Both the position numbers and the translations under genes were made by a program. From contig NC_088295.1 of the NCBI RefSeq assembly GCF_032854445.1, positions 37,247,385 through 37,311,384 of the forward strand: DNA of 64,000 bases, written 5' to 3'. The notes beneath the pieces were generated by a model. It had not been told where the DNA came from. It saw only the letters and a program-made list of their open reading frames with translations, and ran no database searches. Every line of letters starts with the position of its first letter. Position 1 is the stretch's first letter. Shown piece by piece: positions 55,005 through 64,000 of this stretch. The stretch comes from Liolophura sinensis. Taxonomy: Eukaryota > Mollusca > Polyplacophora > Chitonida > Chitonidae.

Positions 55005-55923
55005 GTGTTGTGCTCTGCGGGTGTGACGTCATTCAAAGGCTTGACTGTTCCAGTTCTGTGTAACCTGTGTACTGTGTTTGCTAACCTAGCGAAGTACCTG
55101 ACTAGGACAGTTTGTGACTTGTGTGAATTGTGTGTTTATCCCATGGTCTTTACGTTGGATCTCCTGGAATACGTTCCTTGGGATGCAAAGGTGAACTGGA
55201 AACTTTTAAAGACCGGTAATACTGATGTGTATGTTTTTTATGTTGTTGTTGTTGTTGAACTGTCTGTAAAACTGTACGTCTCATTTTATATAGGTATATA
55301 TATATATATTTTATATTACGAGTGCAATGTTGTTGGTGACAGTCCGTTTGCTAATAAAAGCAAAGCAGTCCCTTTGTCAGATATAACTAACAACACTGCT
55401 CCAAATGAGGCTTCCTGTGTAGACCAATCAATGGATAAATCTTACGCTGCTGTGCTATCAACTGAAGGATCACATCCTAGCCTTACAACTCTGGAGTATG
55501 CTGGAAACGATTTCACAACAGTGATTAGAAACAAACCCCGACCAAACAAAAAACATGAATTGCGAGGTTTGCGAACCTATCCCCCTGTGGATCTTTATTA
55601 CCAGATTGGAGCCAACAACCACTTCTAATGACGTAATCCAATTTGTTAAGGATAACTCAGGTGTTAACGTTGAATGTAAGAGGCTGGATACTAAATATGA
55701 CACATATGCATCGTTTTGGATACGAGTAACGGGTAAAGTTTCGAATATGTTATTACGTTCTAGCTTTTGGCCCGATGAAGTACTGGTTCGAAAATTCTAT
55801 AACCGCCGCGACTCGGATGCAACATGGTCCAAGCGAAGATTTAGGGAAGGTGACCATTACACCACCAACGGTTCTACACAGCGATATGCACGTGACCATG
55901 TGATGTTACAGAATGACTGTTAG
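55005..55923 (+). pseudogene. LINE ORF1, frameshifted
   Basis: Frame 55,005-55,628 (SDITNNTAPNEASCVDQSMD, then KHELRGLRTYPPVDLY) switches near 55,600 to frame 55,555-55,923 (FITRLEPTTTSNDVIQFVKD, then FWPDEVLVRKFY). This C-terminal domain is typical of ORF1 proteins of invertebrate LINEs, which bind RNA. One base gained or lost within GGATCTTTATTACC accounts for the break. The stop TAG overlaps the ORF2 start. The beginning of ORF1 is unclear. Confidence 0.75.
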
Positions 55924-58151
55924 TGAATGTATTTTTTTGCGTCCCAGTTATGGTATTTATTTATTTCTGCTTGTGCCTTATCTCAACTTAACTTTCAACA
56001 TGTCATTAACTGTAACCTCTTTCAACTGTAGGTCACTTAAGACCTCTATACAGGAAGTTAAACAACTATGTGACCTTAGTGTTGTAGGTGTTCTTCAAGA
56101 AACTTGGCTCAGAAACTCGGAACATGATTTACTGAATGCCATACACAATGACTTTTGTGGCTATGGTGTCTCGTCCATTGACGAAACCCTTCTAACTCCT
56201 GGGCGTCCCTTTGGTGGTATTGCTGTCCTCTGGAAAAAGTCGCTGGGAAGCTTGGCTAGTATTGTTGACTTCCATGACAATAGGCTGCTTGGCCTTCGTT
56301 TAGAGTCTGACTCAAGTAAACTATTGATAATTAATATATACATGCCTACGGATTGTACAGATAATATAAAGTCTATTATTGAAGAATCTGACATTCCCAA
56401 CGTTGTGGTCATGGGAGACTGGAATGCAGACCCAAATGCTTCATTTGGAAAAGAGCTGAAAGATTTCTGTACTGACTCAGGACTATATAATTATGACTTA
56501 AATCTTCTCCCGCACTCTACGTTTACTTATGTCAGTGATGCCCACCTGACCACCTTGTGGTTAGATCACTGCCTCTGTTCCCAGCATGTTAGTGACTCTG
56601 TAAACAATATTAATGTGTTGTATGATTATGTTACTTCTGACCATAAACCACTGTCTATTAACATTTCTTGGCAAAATTTACCCCGCCTCTCTACTTCCAG
56701 CTCCAGTTCAACTCGCCTGTTCATTGATTGGAGTAATCTTAATGGAAATGATATTGCTAGGTATACTTCTGTGACTAAACTCAAAATGAGATCTATAACA
56801 ATTCCATCTGAGGCTCTGAATTGCATGCAACCTAAATGTAAAACACATTCTGAAGAGTTATCTCAGTATTATCACAGTATTGTCACCGCTCTGCGTCAAG
56901 CTGGTTATGAAACCGTTGCAAAAAATAAGTCTTCTACTCGATACAATATTCCTGGTTGGAATGATCTAGTTAGTGACCTTCATGCTCATGCACGTGTAGC
57001 TTTCCTTCTTTGGAAAGAGCATGGCAGCCCTCGAAGTGGTGAAATCTGTAATTACATGCAAATGACTCGGCGTAAATTTAAGTATGCTGTTAGGGCCTGT
57101 AGGAAAAATGAGTCATCAATTCGAGCCGACAAAATGGCCCAAACTCTCTTCCAATGCAACTCGGAGGAATTCTGGAAAGAGGTGAATAACACCAATGCTA
57201 AGAATATGTCTCTCCCTATCAGTATTGATGACACTCATGGTGAAGCCAACATAGCATCTCTGTGGAAAGATAAATATGAATCTATTCTTAACTCAGTCAG
57301 AAATACCAGAGCTAAGGATAAAGTACTTGAGTATTTGACTGAATGTAATGATGCTCCATTCCATAGATTTACTACTGTGGAAGAGGTGTCTGATAAAATT
57401 AAGACTTTAAAACTGGGTAAATGTAGTGGGCCTGACAGTTTGAGCTCTGAGCACCTAAAGTATGGTGGTCCTGAAGTTGCACATCATCTCACACTTTGTA
57501 TTAATGCACTTATGGCGCATTCTTGTCTCCCCAAGGAACTTACTGATGTTTACATTTCGCCAGTAATTAAGAGTAAGCCTGGAAATATAACTTCCTCCGA
57601 CAATTATCGACCTATTGCTGTCGCTACTACTATCTCGAAACTTATCGAAGGCCTTATTTTAGAAAAATGTCTTAACTTCTTCGACACCTCAGATTTTCAG
57701 TTTGGTTTTAAAGCTAATAGATCCACCGATCAATGCATTTTTGTGTTAAAAGAAGCTATCAACTACTATTGCTCTAATGGCAGCCCTGTTTTTGTTTGTT
57801 TCCTTGATGCCAGTAAGGCTTTCGATCGCGTAAATCACTGGTGCTTACTGCAAAAACTGATTGATCGTAATGTACCTCCATGTATTATAAAGTTTCTCGA
57901 GGGGCCTCCGTGGCTCAGTCGGTTAGCGCGCTAGCGCAGCGTAGTGACCCAGAAGCCTCTCACCAATGCGGTCGCTGTGAGTTCAAGACCAGCTCATGCT
58001 GGCTTCCTCTCCGGCCGTACGTGGGAAGGTCTGCCAGCAACCTGCGGATGGTCGTGGGTTTCCGCCGGGCTCTGCCCGGTTTCCACCCACCATAATGCTG
58101 GCCGCCGTCGTATAAGTGAAATATTCTTGAGTACGGCGTAAAACACCAATC

Positions 58152-58182
<31 letters not shown>

Positions 58183-59041
58183 CGAAGTATGGTTTAATAC
58201 CCAAGAGTTCAGTATTAAATGGGGATCGTCCATATCGAGCCCTTTCCGTATCATAAACGGAGTTAGGCAAGGGGGGATTTTATCACCTACTCTGTTTAAC
58301 CTATACCTCCATGAACTGGACGTTGTTCTGTCCGATAGTTGTGTTGGATGTAATGTTGGAGGTATATTTATCAATCACCTTATCTACGCCGATGATATGT
58401 GTATAATCTGCCCGTCTGCAAAAGCAATGCAAGCTCTCTTTAAAGTATGTGAAGAGTATGCTCTTTCCCATGACATAATTTTTAATACCCGTAAGACTGT
58501 GTGTTTGGTTATTAAACCTAAAACGTATAAAGATTTCAATCACCCGCCTTTGTACCTTAATGAAAGATTGTTATCTTATGTCCAATCGTATACTTACCTT
58601 GGGCACATTATTACTGACAATTTGTCTGATGATGCGGACATTCTGTCTCAGAAAAGAAAGCTCTGTATTAGAGCCAACATGTTGATACGTAAGTTTAGTT
58701 CTTGTACTCAGCTTGTTAAAGTACAACTTTTTCGTAGTTTTTGTTGCAATATATACTGTTGTCAGCTTTGGTGTACTTTTCTGAAAAAGGTTATAAGCTC
58801 ATTACGGGTCACTTACAATAATGCATTTAGATGGTTAATGTGTTTCAGGCGCGATTGTAGTGCCAGTTTTATGTTCTGCATTAATGGTGTACCGTCCTTT
58901 GGTGAATTACTGCGCAGGTCAGTGTATTGTTTCAGACGGAGACTTATGTTTACTGACAATTCCATCGTAATAAAACTCCTGAATAGTGACGCCAGTATAA
59001 CATCTCGGATTCAGGAGAGGTGGTCAGTTTTACTATACTGA
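55913..59041 (+). CDS. LINE ORF2: endonuclease and reverse transcriptase, split by a SINE
   Basis: Exonuclease-endonuclease-phosphatase-type nuclease first: SFNCRSLKTS, LQETWL, GDWNADP, SDHKPLS. Reverse transcriptase follows: GKCSGPDSL, NYRPIAV, FQFGFKANRSTDQC, FLDASKAFDR (motif A with catalytic Asp), and after the SINE GVRQGGILSPTLFNLYLHEL and YADD (motif C). Removing the SINE and one target duplicate joins 55,913-57,900 to 58,186-59,041 as one 948-codon frame with no other stop, so the element was coding until the SINE landed. The product would cut the target DNA and copy the LINE RNA there. Confidence 0.92.
57901..58173 (+). mobile_element. SINE-A, intact copy inside the LINE
   Basis: tRNA-derived head with A box (TGGCTCAGTCGGTTAGCGCG) and B box (GAGTTCAAGACC), both RNA polymerase III promoter elements, then a conserved body and the tail GAGTACGGCGTAAAACACCAATC with a long A run. 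It is flanked by the 12-bp direct repeat AAAGTTTCTCGA (57,889-57,900 and 58,174-58,185). It has no stops to preserve and codes for no protein. This is the reference copy for the other SINE-A calls here. Confidence 0.95.
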
Positions 59042-59156
59042 TGTGAAGTCGGTATATGTCGCCAATGTTATGTGTATATAACTTTTTTTTTTTTTGTGTG
59101 TGTGTGTGTGTGTGTTTATCTTTTTTTTTATATGGACAATTCAGTCTGAAATAAAG

Positions 59157-59188
59157 CTCTATCTATCTATCTATCTATCTATCTATAT
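59157..59188 (+). repeat. (TCTA)n tail of the LINE
   Basis: Seven to eight TCTA/TATC units directly after AAATAAAGC; interpreted as the LINE 3' terminus. Confidence 0.8.
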
Positions 59189-59190
59189 AT

Positions 59191-60445
59191 AAAGCCATTG
59201 TTTACATTGTAATATTGAGTCACTGAGTCTGTTTTCTGTTGCTGCTTTCAATACCGTAACAACAAGTATTCAAACATAAGGCAACATAAGAAGAAATCAT
59301 GGCATTCCTCTCTACATATGTCCCTACTTCTACTTAGCCATTGAGGAAGGTGTGCTGGGTGGTGGGATGTTGCAGTTTGAGGGTATCCCCAATCAGTTCG
59401 CCCAGGCAAGCATGGTACCTTATGTGGAGACCTGGTCAAAGGAAGCGGCTTTCAATGCTATTCCTATTCTCTATAGCTGGCACAACCCCTGTCTCACATG
59501 TACAACTTAATGATAACAGGTTTTAAAATTGTGAAACACGTTGAACCAGGTCACTTCAGCTTCGAGCCATACCACTAACCTTAGTTACACAACGTTTCTA
59601 ACCACATTACTTAGTCACCAAACGCATTTAAACTTTAAAAAGGGAAACTAAGTAAACAAGCATGGTATTCCATGAAAGGGAAATAGCCCTTCCTCTACAC
59701 TGTTATCTATTGCCTTTATCACAAATAACCCCGCGAAACTCTTCTTACATTTAATTTTCGTTAACAATAAAATGTTAGACATTCATAAGACACGTAGGAA
59801 GACTCACAGTTCAAGGTCCAAAAAATCTCTAGTTCTCATGTTTGATAGTGGTGATTGCTTGTCTCAAGACTCGATCAGGCGATACGAGAGTTCCTCTGAA
59901 TATTCACGCAGTAATTTGTCATTGTTTTAGAACCTAACAGCAGAGGTGCGGGTAAGCCGAAGACGACAGTTATTTATTAGTATGTTGCGTCATTTTTACG
60001 TTGTCGTTGTTGCTCTTATACAGATCATGTATTTCATGTGAAATACTCAGTACTGTCAAGTAATCACAATAACACTTCCAATGTACCAGATTTTTTCAGG
60101 TTGCACCATTCAATCTGATATGAATAAGAGATTATTCATTAGTTTCGTCACAATATTATACGGAAAATACCTTCAACGTTAGAGAGCTAGTGTTAACATG
60201 ACGTCACCTTACTTTGATAACGTCACCTTGCTGAAACTGTGTCAAGACCTAATCTTTTCAGTGGGTTGAAAAAAGTTTTAAAAAATATTTAATGAGGGTT
60301 TAAGATACTTTCCATGGTAGTCTTGCGTATAATTCTGCTAAGGGGCGTGCAAGTTGCCACTATTTTACCACTGGCATGAACGATTAGAATTTATCCTTAA
60401 CAGAGGTAAATTGACAAGAGTCGTATTTTACCTGTTATGTGTTAC
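59191..60445. other. No gene recognised between LINE and second Tc1 element
   Basis: Short frames only. I see no splice-supported exon, RNA gene or repeat family here. Confidence 0.45.
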
Positions 60446-61933
60446 TAAACTGACGGCCAAAAGAAACTTTACACTGAGTTCAAATCAATTTATTTGCCAA
60501 GGCAAAAACAGGATGACTGAAGTTTAATATATTGAAGACCATTGACTTTAAATATTGAAAGTCTTGAGTAAGAACGGACAAAGCAGCACTCAAATCATTT
60601 TGCAAGTGAACAAACATAGCAGGGGTAGGAAAATAGCCATTCCATCTAGGTTAACAAGGAGTATACAAAAAAGTCAATTATTTTTAAAATCAGTCAATAT
60701 CAAAAACAATCAATATCGCGTGTGGCCACTCCTTGCTTCAATGCAAGTAAAAAATCTCCGATGCATAGAAAAAGTTAGTCGTCTGATGAGATGACGTGGG
60801 ATTCGTTGCCATTCATCTTGGAGAGCAAACGCCAGTTCTTGTCGGTTGGCTGCAAGGTGTGGCCGTTGCCTTAGTCGACGACCCATGGTATCCCAAAGGT
60901 GTTCTATGGGGGACATATCTGGGGAACGTGCAGGAAGTTCTGCACAACTCGAGGTGTATGGGGTCTGGTGTTGTCATGCTGGTACAGGACACCACGTGGC
61001 TGCTGATGAAGGAGTGGCAAGACAACAGGACGTAGAATTTCATCCACGTAACGTTGAGCTGTTAGGTTCCCGTAGATGATGACCAGTTGTGTCCGTTGTT
61101 CTCCACAAATCCCACCCCACACCATCACGCTGCCGCCACCTCCTGGACGTATGATGCAGCCGTTCGTTCGCCTTTTCGACGGTAAACTCGCTGTTTGCCA
61201 CCGGCTCGGAGCAGGCAAAAGTGGCTTTCATCAGTGAGAACAACACGTTGCCAATCACGTCGCTGCCAACGACGTACAATTGGAGCCCATCGCAGCCTCT
61301 TTGACGATGTGAGGCTGTCAACAACTGCCCTCTGAATGGTCTATAGGCCCTAATTCCGTGAGCCAAGAGTCTCCTGGACACGGTCTCCCGACTGACCCGG
61401 TGACCAAAGGTATTGTTTGACGTCACTGTCAGGAAGCGGCTCCTCAGGTGTAAGGTGCACAGGTACCCGTCTTTTCTGGGCGTACTGACCCTAGGCCTGC
61501 CTGTTCTTGGCGTGTCCGATGTCTGCCCTGTCTGTCTGTCTGTAACGTTGCATCAAGTTTGACACAGTTACACGAGAGCAGCCGAAGGTCCTTGCAGTGT
61601 GGGCATGGGTGGCTCCCATGGGTACCATACCCAGGGCCCTCTCGCATTGTTCTATAGTCAGTCGAGGCGTTACTTTGGTGGTTTTTAGTCAGTGTGCAAG
61701 TCCAGCACACTGGACACTTACTACATGTGCAGTTGCAGCCATCCATGGGTCACGTGATTTTTCAACTTTCTTCGTTGTCTCAAAACCAATTCGTGTGGGC
61801 GAATATGACGCTTGTCGCACATGGGAATATGCTTCGTACAATGTTTTCTTACAATAATTTGGTATTAATTTGCTGAAAAGGCTGGTTAAATTTATCTCAC
61901 GGAGTTGTAAAGTTTCTTTTGGCCGTCAGTTTA
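60446..61933 (-). mobile_element. Second Tc1-like transposon, decayed, 28-bp perfect terminal repeats
   Basis: TAAACTGACGGCCAAAAGAA ACTTTACA at 60,446-60,473 faces its exact complement at 61,906-61,933, with TA at the outer ends. The motif GNCAAAAGAAAC is shared with the ends of the 18.4-kb Tc1-like element, so the two belong to related families. Length about 1.49 kb. Confidence 0.9.
60710..61746 (-). pseudogene. Tc1-like transposase remnant
   Basis: Pieces in three frames: a decayed N-terminal part (61,746-61,444), FGHRVSRETVSRRLLAHGIR and AYRPFRGQ (61,426-61,300), VMVWGGICGEQRTQLVIIYG and HDNTRPHTPRVVQNFL (61,140-60,940), then ARSPDMSPIEHLWDTMGRRL (60,940-60,860). Between the second catalytic D and E about a dozen residues are missing compared with the 18.4-kb copy, so the active site cannot form even if the frames were joined. 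Stops and shifts elsewhere confirm decay. Confidence 0.85.
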
Positions 61934-63211
61934 TTTGCCAACTACCATGTTGCTGCCGCTGATCTGGCTCTGCTCTCTCCTATGTAAGTCTTATGTGATA
62001 TATTACACGTTGCCATATCGACATGATCGACATCTTATCGAGGTCTTTTAAGTATATCCAACTGTGTACGCAGTGGAAAGTGATGAAAGCAATGCCATAT
62101 ATGCCCCGTCCCTCCACCTACTCACCATGTTATCCACGGCACTGCTTCCATCACATATCAAGAAAGAACTGTGTTCTTCCACATCAATATAGAAATTTAT
62201 TGTTTTAACGATGAAGGAGTGTTTGGTCACCTTCATTTCTTACACCGGCAACATGTACACTAATACCGATACTCCCTGTAATGTATGTTCATACACCAGG
62301 GTGCGATACTCCCAGTGTAAAGCCTCGTCTCGCGGGACGTGGGTTGCAACGAGAGATAATCATGATTACCGAACATGACAGATAGCTGTGGCCTGCGTCT
62401 GTACCTTACATGGTGTCAGAGTGACGTCAAGTTGTTAGTTCAAAAACTAGTTTGTCAAGGATGCTCCATCAAACGCCTTCATTCTTCATTTCTCAATTTT
62501 TACAATGAGTATAACACTCGTTGGCAGGTATGGACAGAGAAATCAGAATCTGGCAATCTGCATTGTGATCAACCACACAGACGGCGCTGTTATCCCTATG
62601 TACATATCTATCACGTACATGGTATTTAACAATATATATGGCGCTGGTTGCCCAGTGTAACCGTCTATCTTGTAGACAGCTTTTATACAGACCAACATGT
62701 CATGTGTAACATCATAGATGGCGCCTCTTGTAGTATGAGATCTTAGTATGTACATATTAACGGGAAAGACGTAATCGTCCGTTACTTTTGAATCATAATC
62801 TGATCGGTTACGCTCTGTAACGCTCGTTATTTTCAAACTGTATCTAATACCGCTTAACCTGGGGCTAGGGGCCGTAAAGGTAGCCATGCTCATTACATCT
62901 GCATGATGCCTTTTTGAACAGTTGCAATCAAAGCGCGACTGAGATACTTGTTTAATTATCATTTGACTTGGAACTCATTCACGGACTACGAATTTGAACT
63001 TTGATATGGAATTCATGCCTGGAATATCCACTGTCTGCCCGGCATCATTGAAAACTGATGACCGCTTCTCTTTTGTGTGTTACGGACTTTATTTCTTATT
63101 TGTATAATTTCTTACATATCTTTGTCTTTGGGAGCTAGTGTTAAACGTTGTTTTGGAAATGGATCTTGCGAATATCGACTTGGGACGCCCTTTACGGACT
63201 ACGAATGGTAA
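61934..63211. other. Unassigned, probably 5' region of the right-hand Gypsy element
   Basis: No coding exon recognised. The segment ACGGACTACGAAT occurs at about 62,981 and 63,195, just before gag, which might mark an LTR or leader edge, but I could not define LTR ends or a primer-binding site. Confidence 0.35.
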
Positions 63212-64000
63212 GTGAATGTCGGACATGACGCTTATGTTTACGTGCAGTTTGTTGTGAACATCAGTTCTTTAGACGACGTGAAATTTTTTTCCAACCGTCT
63301 AAGTCAGTGTGTGAATGACGAAATGGAGGCGATCTATGTTTTTTATCCTGTAATGGACAGGGAAAGTTCCAACTTGACGGACGCATGGCGGGAGTTTCGT
63401 CAGCACGTGGAGTTGATGTTCGACGGCCCATACATGTCAAAATCGCAACCGGAAAAGTGCAGTTACCTGCTTTTATGGGTAGTTGATGTTGGCAGAGACA
63501 TACATAACACTTGGACTGATTTCTCGGCTGAGGATCGGCAAAAGCTGAAGGCTTTTGACAGGTTTGAAGCTCATGTGAAACCGAAAGTTAACCCCATGTG
63601 TGCGCGGTACAAATTTCAGCGCGTCTGGCAAGGTGAGTGTGAACCTTTTGAACATTTCGTCACGGAACTGAAATTGCTTGTTAAGGACAGTTCCTATGCA
63701 GACAATGATGAAATGGTGCGAGACGCAATTGTATCTGGAATTTGGTTAGATAAACTTCGTGAGCGGTTAATTAGTCAAAGGACAGTACTCACACTTGACA
63801 AAGCAATTGACATCGCCAGAACGTACTAAATGGCCCAAATACAACTTGCATCAATGGAGGACGACACAAGGGTTGATGTTGTTAACTCATACCCTCTCTA
63901 CAGGTTGCCAAAACCTGAAATAGCGGACAGTGACATTTTGAGTGAGTCTCCTGATCTCTTTGAAGGTTTAGGATGTCTACCAGTTGAACATTCTTTTAAA
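63212..64000 (+). pseudogene. Gypsy-like gag fused by deletion to pol start, cut by window end
   Basis: Frame to 63,829 is a retrotransposon gag: LTDAWREFRQHVELMFDGP, CSYLLLWVVDVGRDIHNTW, ARYKFQRVWQGECEPFEHFV, TLDKAIDIARTY. A TAA stop follows, then the same frame continues MAQIQLASMEDDTRVDVVNS and, without zinc knuckle or protease, YRLPKPEIADSDILSESPD and LFEGLGCLPVEH, which is the stretch just before reverse transcriptase in K02A2.6-type Gypsy polyproteins. So gag and pol are joined by an internal deletion of the nucleocapsid and protease part. The element runs off the window. Confidence 0.78.

Larger units (their letters stand above)
54300..59190 (+). mobile_element. Non-LTR retrotransposon (CR1/Jockey-like LINE) ending in (TCTA)n
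   Basis: Two overlapping ORFs (ORF1 to 55,923; ORF2 from 55,913) followed by a short 3' UTR, AATAAA-like GAAATAAAGCTC and a TCTA tetranucleotide tail at about 59,157-59,188. A microsatellite tail instead of poly-A is common in CR1/L2-type LINEs. The 5' end is not visible; somewhere in 54.3-54.9 kb is a guess, and the element abuts the Gypsy remnant. Confidence 0.8.

Noticed and set aside
55005-55628. A 207-codon host gene
   Set aside because: It runs into the ORF1 C-terminal domain of the LINE after one frameshift and sits directly before ORF2.
57901-57975. A functional tRNA gene
   Set aside because: A and B boxes are present but the cloverleaf is not kept and the sequence continues into a SINE body with poly-A tail and target duplication.
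57880-58270. Arg/Ser-rich frames overlapping the end of reverse transcriptase
   Set aside because: They are readings of the inserted SINE-A, which is a polymerase III-type element.

Overview
The window is eukaryotic, AT-rich and intron-rich. It most likely comes from a lophotrochozoan animal, probably a mollusc. The reasons are a protostome complement C3-like gene with many small exons, tRNA-derived SINEs ending in GTACGGCGTAAAACACCAATCA-like tails, two Tc1-like transposons, CR1/Jockey-like and Gypsy-like retroelements, and dense minisatellites. The species call is inference; no organism name can be read from the bases.

Region by region. The two last coding exons of a PDE5/6/11-type cyclic-nucleotide phosphodiesterase lie on the + strand at the left edge (644-2194), with a 24-bp minisatellite in the intron between them. 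From 2.2 to 15 kb no gene is recognised. This stretch holds SINE copies and five tandem arrays, four of them packed between 9.7 and 15 kb. From 48,395 down to 15,110 on the minus strand there is one large gene. I could chain 38 exons by splice sites, matching phases and homology into a C3/C4/C5-family protein of about 1,736 residues: signal peptide, macroglobulin (MG) domains, an RRRR processing site, an eight-cysteine anaphylatoxin-like domain, the thioester GCGEQ with a downstream catalytic His, CUB, MG8 and a C345C/NTR domain ending in GCPNK. All junction phases agree except in exon 18. That exon is one base too long and shifts the frame, so as written the protein would stop near residue 813, before the thioester domain. 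Two junctions (the 20-nt micro-exon and the exon 14/15 splice) are tentative.

Introns of this gene carry a Tc1-like element (18.4-19.9 kb), a 1.2-kb foldback element, hairpin elements, minisatellites, SINEs, and an inverted, decayed copy of one of the gene's own exons (34.46-34.68 kb). Upstream of the gene, from 48.4 to 52.6 kb, nothing is recognised except one repeat copy.

The right 11 kb is a transposon graveyard: a broken Gypsy gag-protease (minus strand, 52.6-54.2 kb); a LINE (54.3-59.19 kb) whose 947-residue ORF2 is intact apart from one SINE inserted with a 12-bp target duplication; a decayed second Tc1-like element (60.4-61.9 kb); and a Gypsy gag joined by an internal deletion to the start of reverse transcriptase at the window edge.

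The PDE and C3-like genes converge on the 2-15 kb interval and are not obviously functionally linked. I found no clearly new gene system. The best leads are the single frameshift in an otherwise complete C3-like gene, the inverted exon copy, the acidic/tyrosine-rich insertion before MG8, and the datable nested SINE-in-LINE insertion.
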